Below, piece after piece: positions 29,291 through 37,925 of a stretch of DNA of 41,700 nt (its first letter is position 1; every line of letters starts with the position of its first letter). This DNA comes from an uncultured Synergistales bacterium. GTDB lineage: Bacteria; Synergistota; Synergistia; Synergistales; Aminobacteriaceae. A model generated the notes under the pieces. That model was not told the origin of the DNA. It saw only the letters and a list, made by a program, of their open reading frames with translations, and did not search any database. Location: assembly GCA_905235395.1 (NCBI GenBank), contig CAJOLN010000004.1, positions 1-41,700 of the forward strand, written 5' to 3'. A program made the translations under genes and the position numbers.

Positions 29291-30553
29291 GTGATTATAA
29301 TGCGTAAAAAATTAATTGCAGGGTTAATTATGGTTTGTATGTTATGCAGTGTGTCTTATGCTGAGGATTCTGAATCATCATGGACAGATTATTTCTCGAT
29401 TGCATGGGATTCATTTTGTGAATGGGTAGTTAGTTGGTTCACATCAGATGAACCTGAAGCTGTTGAAATTTCACCTGATATACTTCCTCCGCATATCGCC
29501 TCAGAATGGAACGCTCTGACAAATACATTAGGTGATACACTCACGCTTCGAGACAAGCAGGATACACTTCCGAACTACGCGTTTTTTGGAGAGGACAAGA
29601 GTACGAATGCAAGGAAGATAAACGAACTCTTAGACCGTGTGATATCAATGCTGACGAACGGAGAGGCAGGAGATGTACGTAAACAGTCAAATGAACTTCG
29701 AGAACGAATCCGAACTCAGAGAATAGAACTTTATGAATTGCGTAACAAGCGAATCACTGCACCAGAGAAAAGCTCAATGTTAATGTTCTGGAAACTGACG
29801 AAGGATAAAGCGGACAAACAAATATCTGAGCTTGAGGAATCAATCAGGCATAATGAAACTGCATTGAAAGAAGTGAACCTGAAACTCACGAATGCACTCC
29901 GCAAGATAGGGCTTGAACTTGATGAATCGCAGATAGAGATACTAATGAATTCCGCAACTGGTGATGACCTCATGCAGAACACGATAATATTCTCGAATGT
30001 GAAGAGTATAGTTGCGAAACTTGAGGAGCTTTCACAGAATGACACAAACAGCATAGAGATAACGCGAAGGTACACGGGAATGTATCTTGTTCTGAATGAC
30101 TTATTGATTCACACGCAGGAAGAACTTGTAAAAAAGATAGACGAAACATATAAGCCCAGACTGAATGAGATAATCCGTGAGGCGGAAACACTCAGATATG
30201 ACGCGCTGAGAAAAAGCAGAATGGACACGTATACAGAAACACAGCGATTATCATTTGAGACTAACGCGGAGAGTAACGGAATGACAATCAGAGTTGCGAA
30301 TCTCTACATTGCACTTCTGGATTCACAGAGAGAGGGAACAATGGAGAGTATAAGAAGCCTGAAACTGAATCGAGATTTAGCAGAGAATACATACAGGACA
30401 GTTAGAAGTTCAGGAGAGCTTAGAGGATTAATTCATTCGGGATTGAGTCTGTTTGACGCAGTAAATGAACTCAAAATGCCGGAGCTGAAAATATTTGAGA
30501 GTGATGCGATGCGGATTGAGTTTGAGAAGATAAGCGGACGATTGAAAAATTAA
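29291..30553 (+). CDS. Exported coiled-coil protein of unknown function
   Basis: Signal peptide MIIMRKKLIAGLIMVCMLCSVSYAED; long charged helical region; GGAGGGG RBS; immediately downstream of the ABC exporter. Confidence 0.75.
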   Translation: MIIMRKKLIAGLIMVCMLCSVSYAEDSESSWTDYFSIAWDSFCEWVVSWFTSDEPEAVEISPDILPPHIASEWNALTNTLGDTLTLRDKQDTLPNYAFFGEDKSTNARKINELLDRVISMLTNGEAGDVRKQSNELRERIRTQRIELYELRNKRITAPEKSSMLMFWKLTKDKADKQISELEESIRHNETALKEVNLKLTNALRKIGLELDESQIEILMNSATGDDLMQNTIIFSNVKSIVAKLEELSQNDTNSIEITRRYTGMYLVLNDLLIHTQEELVKKIDETYKPRLNEIIREAETLRYDALRKSRMDTYTETQRLSFETNAESNGMTIRVANLYIALLDSQREGTMESIRSLKLNRDLAENTYRTVRSSGELRGLIHSGLSLFDAVNELKMPELKIFESDAMRIEFEKISGRLKN

Positions 30554-30564
30554 ATTGGGATTTT

Positions 30565-30597
30565 TGCTCTGCGTCTGTTATGCGCAGGGCATTTTTA
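30565..30597. terminator. Terminator between convergent genes
   Basis: TGCTCTGCG - TCTGTTATG - CGCAGGGCA then TTTTT. Confidence 0.8.
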
Positions 30598-31449
30598 TTG
30601 ACTGACTACATGATTCTTGTTTCGCCATTCTTTTGGAGGGATTCCGTAAATGGTTTTGAAAGCTCGTGAAAAGTGCATTTGATTCGGATAACCTACAGAA
30701 GCTCCTATTTCACCTACAGTCAGCTTTGTGAGTGTCAATAATTCTGCGGCTTTGATCATTCGGTAACTTATCAGAAAACCCTGCGGAGATTTTCCCGTTG
30801 CCTCTTTGAATATTTTCCCGAAATAGCTTCTGTTCAGTCTGAGTGTATCTGCAATATCTTCAATTGAAATTTCTTTCTGAAAATTATTTTCAATGTAAGT
30901 GATTGCCTCTCTGATGTAGAAATCACGAAGTCTGCTGCTCATTATGAACTTTGCGTTTTCAGCCGAATGTGTAAGATAATCCATGAACAAATAGAGATGA
31001 CCGATTAACTGAAAAGCTGAGGCATTATTATTCTCGACTATGAAGAGCATTTCATCTTTCATTTTTTCGCGAAGCTCTTTAGACTTAGCTCTGTATATTG
31101 GCATATCACGTGAGAAACCTGCAACTTCAATTGCCTGTTTAACTCTAAGACCGTCAAATTCAATCCATGTATATTCCCAAGGCTGAATCATATCAGCAAC
31201 GTAAATGTTAATCTGTTCAGGGAAAATGAAAAAGCCTTCTCCGCTGTGAATGTTCCAGGTATCATATTCACCTTTTGAATTTTCAGATGAGAGAGTGCCT
31301 TTTCCTGATATAACGTAATGAAACAGATAATGATTTCGTTTTGCCGGCCCGAATGAATGCCCCGCCTCGCATGCTTCTAATCCGAACTGATACATGCCTA
31401 AATCAACGAAGCTCTGATTATGGAAGACTGAAAATTTTAATTTGTGCAC
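30595..31449 (-). CDS. AraC family transcriptional regulator (MsmR/RafR-like)
   Basis: N-terminal cupin-like sensor; C-terminal double HTH: EISIEDIADTLRLNRSYFGKIFKEATGKSPQGFLISYRMIKAAELLTLTKLTVGEIGASVGYPNQMHFSRAFKTIYGIPPKEWR. Confidence 0.93.
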   Translation of the reverse strand: MHKLKFSVFHNQSFVDLGMYQFGLEACEAGHSFGPAKRNHYLFHYVISGKGTLSSENSKGEYDTWNIHSGEGFFIFPEQINIYVADMIQPWEYTWIEFDGLRVKQAIEVAGFSRDMPIYRAKSKELREKMKDEMLFIVENNNASAFQLIGHLYLFMDYLTHSAENAKFIMSSRLRDFYIREAITYIENNFQKEISIEDIADTLRLNRSYFGKIFKEATGKSPQGFLISYRMIKAAELLTLTKLTVGEIGASVGYPNQMHFSRAFKTIYGIPPKEWRNKNHVVSQ

Positions 31450-31546
31450 GAGAATTCACCTCGTAAATTTATCTTCATGATATTTTATATGAATAATTCA
31501 GATAATTTTAACATCATGAGTGTAAAAAATCGCTTTAATTATGCTA

Positions 31547-31575
31547 TTAAACACAGAATAAAGGCATATTATAAT
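31547..31575 (+). promoter_or_regulatory. Candidate sigma70-type promoter of the sugar operon
   Basis: TTAAAC - 17 bp - TATAAT within the 187-bp divergent intergenic region between the AraC gene and the ABC ATPase. Confidence 0.45.
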
Positions 31576-31636
31576 TTCATCATCGACATTCAATTTATTC
31601 CACAACACAAAAATATATAATAAGGGAGCTGTTTTC

Positions 31637-32737
31637 ATGGCAGGACTTTCACTTGAACATATCTGGAAGAAATATCCCAATGGTTATGAGGCGGTCAAAG
31701 ATTTCAATCTTGAGATCGCGGACAAGGAATTCATCATCTTTGTCGGGCCTTCAGGATGCGGAAAATCAACGACACTCCGAATGATAGCTGGACTTGAGGA
31801 CATATCATCAGGAACACTCAAGATAGGCGACCGAGTAGTGAATGACATTGAATCGAAAGACAGAGATATTGCGATGGTCTTCCAGAACTACGCGCTCTAT
31901 CCTCACATGACGATTTATGACAACATGGCCTTTGCACTGAAGCTCAAGAACGTACCAAAAGACGAAATCGACAAAGCAGTACGTGAAGCGGCAAGAATTC
32001 TTGAACTCGAAAAGGTTCTCGACAGAAAGCCCTCGCAGTTGTCAGGTGGTCAGCGTCAGCGTGTCGCAATGGGACGTGCCATTGTCCGTAATCCTCAGGT
32101 CTTCCTCATGGACGAGCCGTTATCGAATCTCGATGCGAAATTACGTGTGCAAATGCGTGCAGAGATTGCGAAGTTACATAATCGGCTTGGTGCAACGATA
32201 ATCTACGTTACACATGACCAGACGGAAGCAATGACACTCGGAACACGAATCGTTGTGATGAAGGACGGAATAATTCAGCAAGTTGATTCACCGACTAATC
32301 TCTACAACAAGCCGAATAATTTATTCACGGCAGGTTTCATCGGTTCACCTCAAATGAATTTCATCAAAGCTGTCTTTGACGGTGAAACACTCGGTGCAGG
32401 CGGAATAAAATTTGAGCTTATGCCGGACAAAGCTGCGGTTCTGCGTGATGAAGGTTATGTAGATAAGACCGTTATCATGGGAATTCGACCTGAGAACGTT
32501 CACGATGCAAAAGCAGAGAGCCTTCACAAACTGACTTCTCCATTTGAGACGAAGGTTACGGTGTTTGAGCTTCTTGGCTCAGAGGTACAGTTATACTTTG
32601 ATTTTGCAGGTTCATCAATGTCCGCAAAGGTTGACCAGACGAGCAGAGCAGCAGTTGGAGATACAGTGAGTTTAGCGTTCGATATGGAAAAGATTCACGT
32701 CTTCGACAAGGAGACAGAACAGGCGATAGTGCATTAA
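31637..32737 (+). CDS. Sugar ABC transporter ATP-binding protein, MsmK/UgpC-like
   Basis: MAGLSLEHIWKKYPNGYEAVKDFNLEIADKEFIIFVGPSGCGKSTTLRMIAGLEDISSG; QLSGGQRQRVAMGRAIVRNPQVFLMDEPLSNLDAKLRVQMR. Confidence 0.96.
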   Translation: MAGLSLEHIWKKYPNGYEAVKDFNLEIADKEFIIFVGPSGCGKSTTLRMIAGLEDISSGTLKIGDRVVNDIESKDRDIAMVFQNYALYPHMTIYDNMAFALKLKNVPKDEIDKAVREAARILELEKVLDRKPSQLSGGQRQRVAMGRAIVRNPQVFLMDEPLSNLDAKLRVQMRAEIAKLHNRLGATIIYVTHDQTEAMTLGTRIVVMKDGIIQQVDSPTNLYNKPNNLFTAGFIGSPQMNFIKAVFDGETLGAGGIKFELMPDKAAVLRDEGYVDKTVIMGIRPENVHDAKAESLHKLTSPFETKVTVFELLGSEVQLYFDFAGSSMSAKVDQTSRAAVGDTVSLAFDMEKIHVFDKETEQAIVH

Positions 32738-32752
32738 TTCGGAGGACATGAC

Positions 32753-33994
32753 ATGACAAAGAAACTTTTGCTTTTGTTGTGCGTATTGGCATTTTCTGTT
32801 CCGTCATTCGCCGCACCCATTGAAATTGAACTCGTGCAGTATAAAATGGAAGCCTTTAGAACATTTGATGCACTCGCAAAAAAATTCAATGCGACTCACA
32901 CAGATATTCACCTTACGATTTCATCACCAAATGAACCGATTACGATTTTAAAGACGAGATTTATTCGTGAGAATTATCCAGATATAATTGGAATCGGCGG
33001 AGACATTGATTATTCAAACTTTCAGGACGCAGAACTCCTCGCAGACGTATCAAACTATAAGGGACTGAGCAAAATCAAGAAGGCATACATTGATATTCTT
33101 GAAGGTCTTGAATTCGTTCCAACACCGGGTATATTCGGAGTTCCATACATGGCCAATGCAGCAGGTATACTTTACAACAAGGACATCTTTGACGCTCACG
33201 GCTGGACAATTCCTGAAACATGGTCTGACTTCATGAAACTTTGCGACACGATTCAAGCCGCAGGAATTTTGCCGATGTACTTCGGATTCAAAGACACATG
33301 GACAACTTTAGCCCCATGGAACGCACTTGCTGTTGACCTTGCACCAGCGGATGTATGCCAGCAGGTGAACTTAGGAAAGACGACATTCACGAAGGAATAC
33401 AGAGAGACAGCTGAAAAAATTTATGCAATGCTGAAATACGCAGAAGAAGGCCCGTTCGCTTACAGTTACAATGATGCATGCACAGCTTTTGCACGCGGAG
33501 AGTCTGCAATGTTCGTTATAGGGAATTACGCGATACCTCAAATCCTTTCCGTTAATCCAAATCTCAATATTGATTCATTCGTTATGCCCGGCAGTGATGA
33601 CCCGAACGGACAAACTTTGAATTCAGGAGTGGATATTATGTTCTGCGTAATGGAAGCCTCACCTCATAAGGAAGCCGCATATGTCGTTCTTGATTTCCTT
33701 CTTGACCCTGAGAACGTTCAATTATACGTTGACGATCAGAATTCAGTGCCATGCCAGACAGGAACATTCAAGCTGACACCAATGTTAAATGGAATGAGAA
33801 AGTATATTGATGCCGGAAAAATGGCAGACTATCAGGATCATCATTACCCGTCAGAAATGGCAGTTCATGCACAGATTCAGACGTACCTGATTCACGGAGA
33901 CATTAATGAATTCCTCACAAGATTTGATTCAGACTGGGTACGTTACAACAGGGACATAATAAGCAAGCTCCAGAAATACAACGCATCAAGATAA
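32753..33994 (+). CDS. Sugar ABC transporter substrate-binding protein (non-lipidated signal peptide)
   Basis: MTKKLLLLLCVLAFSVPSFAAPIEIELVQYKMEAFRTFDALAKKFNATHTDIHLTI...FGVPYMANAAGILYNKDIFDAHGWTIPETWSDFMKLCDTI. Confidence 0.93.
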   Translation: MTKKLLLLLCVLAFSVPSFAAPIEIELVQYKMEAFRTFDALAKKFNATHTDIHLTISSPNEPITILKTRFIRENYPDIIGIGGDIDYSNFQDAELLADVSNYKGLSKIKKAYIDILEGLEFVPTPGIFGVPYMANAAGILYNKDIFDAHGWTIPETWSDFMKLCDTIQAAGILPMYFGFKDTWTTLAPWNALAVDLAPADVCQQVNLGKTTFTKEYRETAEKIYAMLKYAEEGPFAYSYNDACTAFARGESAMFVIGNYAIPQILSVNPNLNIDSFVMPGSDDPNGQTLNSGVDIMFCVMEASPHKEAAYVVLDFLLDPENVQLYVDDQNSVPCQTGTFKLTPMLNGMRKYIDAGKMADYQDHHYPSEMAVHAQIQTYLIHGDINEFLTRFDSDWVRYNRDIISKLQKYNASR

Positions 33995-34007
33995 GGAGGA
34001 AGTATTA

Positions 34008-34859
34008 ATGAAAAGTCAGAATGAACGAAGCAAAACCTTCATGATGATAGCGATACCGATTTTGTTATTGTTCTTCGCATTCAACACTATACCGCTCATC
34101 AGGGGATTTATATACAGCTTCACAAACTTCAGAGGCTACGGTAAATATGACTGGGTAGGTTTGAGGAATTACATTGACCTCTTCACAGATACACGTGTAG
34201 GCAATTCTTACTGGTTCACATTCAAGCTCGCATTAGTTGCTACGATACTGATTAACATTCTCAGTCTCATAATGGCACTGGCATTGAACAGCAAGATTAA
34301 ATTCAAGAGTTTTCTTCGAGGAATGTATTTCATACCGAATATACTTGGTGCACTGGTTGTAGGTTACATCTTCAGCTACGTATTCACGTACATTCTTCCT
34401 GCACTCACTCACGCGGCAAGTATGCTCGCAAGCAAAACGTGGGCATGGCTCGCAATCGTAATTGTATGTGCATGGCAGTCAATCGCAATGAACACTCTCA
34501 TATACATATCAGGACTTCAGACAGTCCCCGAAGAAGTGTATGAGGCAGCAGCGCTTGACGGTGCAACAGGCTGGAAATTGTTCCGTCATATTACGTTCCC
34601 GTTGATTATGCCGTTCTTCACAATCAACATGGTACTCTGCATGAAGAATAATCTTATGGTGTTTGACCAGATCATGGCATTAACCAAAGGAGGCCCAGCA
34701 CAGAGCACAGAATCAATTTCATTCCTGATATACAACAACGGAATGAACGGAGGACAATTTGGTTTCCAAAGTGCAAATGCAGTTATCTTTTTCATCGTGA
34801 TAGTGATAATATCTGTGCTTCAGTTGAGATTCCTGAATAAGAAGGAGGAACAGCTATAA
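34008..34859 (+). CDS. Sugar ABC transporter permease (MalF-type)
   Basis: Multiple TMs; EAA motif VPEEVYEAAALDGATGWKLFRHITFPLIMP. Confidence 0.94.
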   Translation: MKSQNERSKTFMMIAIPILLLFFAFNTIPLIRGFIYSFTNFRGYGKYDWVGLRNYIDLFTDTRVGNSYWFTFKLALVATILINILSLIMALALNSKIKFKSFLRGMYFIPNILGALVVGYIFSYVFTYILPALTHAASMLASKTWAWLAIVIVCAWQSIAMNTLIYISGLQTVPEEVYEAAALDGATGWKLFRHITFPLIMPFFTINMVLCMKNNLMVFDQIMALTKGGPAQSTESISFLIYNNGMNGGQFGFQSANAVIFFIVIVIISVLQLRFLNKKEEQL

Positions 34860-35704
34860 TGGAAAATATTTCAGTCAAAGAAAAATTCAACTGGCCGGTA
34901 ACAATTCTACTTTTGCTCGGACTGTTTACGGTTTTATTCCCGCTGTACATGACAATCATCATAGCATTCAAACAGCCAAGTGAAATGACGAATGATGTAA
35001 TCGGACTCTTGTCATTCCCAAAATCATGGAGCTTCGAGAATTTCCGTGAGGCAATGAGAGTTACGGACTTCTGGAGATCTCTTTTCAACAGTTTTCTCAT
35101 TACTGCTTTGACAATGGCGGCCTCAATAGTGATTCATTCACTTATGGGTTATGCAGTAGCACGCAACATGAACACGAAGAAATTTTACAGGTTCAGCTAT
35201 TATTACATCGTCAGCGGAATGTTCGTACCATTTGCGATTTTGATGATGCCACTCGTGAAACAGACTGCACAGCTTCATATCGATAATATGTTCGGAGTTA
35301 TAGTTCTCTATGTTGTCTTCTACATGCCCATGAACGTATTGCTATATTCCGGCTATCTAAAGAATATTCCGATTGCACTTGAGGAAGCTGCACATGTTGA
35401 CGGTGCATCAACGTGGACAACATACTGGAAGATAATCTTTCCGTTAATGTGGCCAATGCATGCAACGGTAGCAGTACTAACAGCATTGGGAACATGGAAT
35501 GACGTAATGACTCCTCTGGTCATAATGTCAGGAAGCGGAGTGAATACACTTCCACTTGCACAGCTAAACTTTCAGACGCAGTTTGGAACTAACTACAACC
35601 TTGCGTTTGCATCATATCTTCTTGCGTTACTGCCTATGCTGATATTCTATCTTGTTGCGCAGAAGCAGATAATAAACGGAGTAATAAACGGAGCGGTGAA
35701 ATAA
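34859..35704 (+). CDS. Sugar ABC transporter permease (MalG-type)
   Basis: Multiple TMs; EAA motif IPIALEEAAHVDGASTWTTYWKIIFPLMWP; TAATG overlap with upstream permease. Confidence 0.94.
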   Translation: MENISVKEKFNWPVTILLLLGLFTVLFPLYMTIIIAFKQPSEMTNDVIGLLSFPKSWSFENFREAMRVTDFWRSLFNSFLITALTMAASIVIHSLMGYAVARNMNTKKFYRFSYYYIVSGMFVPFAILMMPLVKQTAQLHIDNMFGVIVLYVVFYMPMNVLLYSGYLKNIPIALEEAAHVDGASTWTTYWKIIFPLMWPMHATVAVLTALGTWNDVMTPLVIMSGSGVNTLPLAQLNFQTQFGTNYNLAFASYLLALLPMLIFYLVAQKQIINGVINGAVK

Positions 35705-35708
35705 ATAT

Positions 35709-37889
35709 ATGGCAGTCGAATACGATAACACAACGAGAATATTCACACTTCACACAAGGAATTCGACATATCAGATGCAGGCAGATAGCTTCGGTTATCT
35801 GCTTCACCTGTATTATGGCAGGAGAACTAAGGGCCTCACAGACTGGGCATTAACGTTTTCGGACAGAGGTTTTGCATGCAATCCATACGATGCGGGCAAA
35901 GACAGAACATATTCGCTGGATTATCTTCCGCAGGAGTTTCCTTTTCAGGGCAATGGTGATTTCAGAAGTCCTATGCTGATTGTACGTGATGAGAATGGAA
36001 CGTATGATTGTGATTTGAGATTCAAAGGATACGAGATAGTGAACGGCAAGTATTCACTCTCAGGACTTCCTGCTTCATACTCAGAGAGTGATGATGACCA
36101 GACGCTGAAAATATTTCTCGAAGATGAACGCTTAAAGATTCGCATAACTCTTCTTTATGGTGTCCTGTATGAAAATGATGTTATAACCCGCAGTGCAATT
36201 CTCAGAAATGAAGGCCAAGAAACGATAACGATAGAAAAATTTCAATCTGCATGTTTGGATTTCACTCACGGACATTTTGACCTCATAACCTTTCACGGAA
36301 GGCACACACTCGAAATGCAATTTGACCGTCAGGAAATGAATCACGTCTCTCATGTAATCGGCAGCAGAAGAGGAACATCATCACACCAATACAATCCCTT
36401 TGTGATTCTCGCGGATCATTCTGCAACTGAATCACACGGACGCTGCTGGGGAATGCAGTTTGTATACAGCGGAGGTTTCAAGGCAGAGGCAGAACTAGAT
36501 CAGTACTTTCAAACAAGAATTCAGATAGGATTAGCTGAAGAGAAGTTCTCGTATCCTGTTGAGCCTGGAGAAGAATTCATTGCTCCTGAAGTTATTATGA
36601 GTTTCAGCAATGAAGGATTGAATCACCTCTCTCATAATTTTCATAAGTGCATAAGGAACAACATATGTCGCGGTTATTGGAAGAATAAACCTCGTCCTGT
36701 TCTGTTAAACAGTTGGGAGGCATCATACTTCAACTTCACGGGCGAATCTATTCTCTCAATGGCACGTTATGCAAAATCTCTCAACATCGATATGTTTGTT
36801 CTCGATGACGGGTGGTTCATCAACCGTTCACATGATGACCGCGCACTTGGAGACTGGATACCTGATGAAAAAAAGTTAGGCGGAACGTTAAGCAGTCTAA
36901 TTCGCAAAATAAATTCAATGGGTCTGAAGTTCGGATTGTGGATTGAACCTGAAATGATAAGTGAGAACAGCAACTTGTATCGTCAGCATTCAGACTGGGC
37001 ATTGAGTATTCCCGGAAAACCTCCAGTTCGCGGAAGAGATCAGTTAGTGCTTGATATGTCGCGCAAGGAAGTGAGAGATTACGTTTTTGATTCAATCTGC
37101 AACATAATGAATCAGGGCAGCATTGAGTATCTGAAATGGGACTACAATAGATCTATCTCCGATGTCTTCTCACACACAGCGGATAATCAGGGAAAAGTTC
37201 TGTATGATTACATTCTTGGCCTGTATGAAGTTCTTGAACGCATAATCGAACGTTATCCGAATGTATTAATCGAAGGGTGTTCAGGCGGAGGAGGACGTTT
37301 TGATTCTGGAATGTTATATTACACTCCGCAGATATGGGCGAGCGACAACACAGATGCAATAGACAGGGCATATATTCATTACGGAATATCATTCGGCTAT
37401 CCGATGTCAGTATCAGCGGCTCATGTTTCAGTATGTCCGAATCACCAGACAGGACGCATTACTCCTTTTAGAACTCGTGGTACAGTCTCAATGACAGGAG
37501 CATTCGGTTATGAGTTGAATCCCGAAAAGCTGAGTGAAGATGAGAAAACAGAAATTCGAGAACAGATAAGAGCCTACAAGAAAGACGAATACACAATCAT
37601 AAACGGAATGTATTATCGTCTGTCGAATCCTCACACTGAAAATTTATGTGCATGGGAATATGTCTCAGAAGACGGTGAAAATGTTATCGTCAATGCGTTA
37701 ATTCATGAGAGTCATGGAAACTCACCTGTATATTATGTAACTCTTCAGGGCTTAACAGAGGGAGCATTTTACATTCAGGAAGAGAACGGCAAAGTTTATC
37801 CTGCAAATGCACTAATGGATTTAGGTTTTCCTCTGCCGAAGCAATCAGGGGATTATGAAGCGTACACATATCATTTCAGGAGAATGTGA
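35709..37889 (+). CDS. Alpha-galactosidase, GH36, cytoplasmic (no signal peptide)
   Basis: RPVLLNSWEASYFNFTGESILSMARYAKSLNIDMFVLDDGWF; YLKWDYNRSIS; LIEGCSGGGGRFDSGMLYYTPQIWASDNTDAIDR. Confidence 0.95.
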   Translation: MAVEYDNTTRIFTLHTRNSTYQMQADSFGYLLHLYYGRRTKGLTDWALTFSDRGFACNPYDAGKDRTYSLDYLPQEFPFQGNGDFRSPMLIVRDENGTYDCDLRFKGYEIVNGKYSLSGLPASYSESDDDQTLKIFLEDERLKIRITLLYGVLYENDVITRSAILRNEGQETITIEKFQSACLDFTHGHFDLITFHGRHTLEMQFDRQEMNHVSHVIGSRRGTSSHQYNPFVILADHSATESHGRCWGMQFVYSGGFKAEAELDQYFQTRIQIGLAEEKFSYPVEPGEEFIAPEVIMSFSNEGLNHLSHNFHKCIRNNICRGYWKNKPRPVLLNSWEASYFNFTGESILSMARYAKSLNIDMFVLDDGWFINRSHDDRALGDWIPDEKKLGGTLSSLIRKINSMGLKFGLWIEPEMISENSNLYRQHSDWALSIPGKPPVRGRDQLVLDMSRKEVRDYVFDSICNIMNQGSIEYLKWDYNRSISDVFSHTADNQGKVLYDYILGLYEVLERIIERYPNVLIEGCSGGGGRFDSGMLYYTPQIWASDNTDAIDRAYIHYGISFGYPMSVSAAHVSVCPNHQTGRITPFRTRGTVSMTGAFGYELNPEKLSEDEKTEIREQIRAYKKDEYTIINGMYYRLSNPHTENLCAWEYVSEDGENVIVNALIHESHGNSPVYYVTLQGLTEGAFYIQEENGKVYPANALMDLGFPLPKQSGDYEAYTYHFRRM

Positions 37890-37925
37890 TAAAGTATGCG
37901 AAAAATATTTATGGAGGTGCATTTC

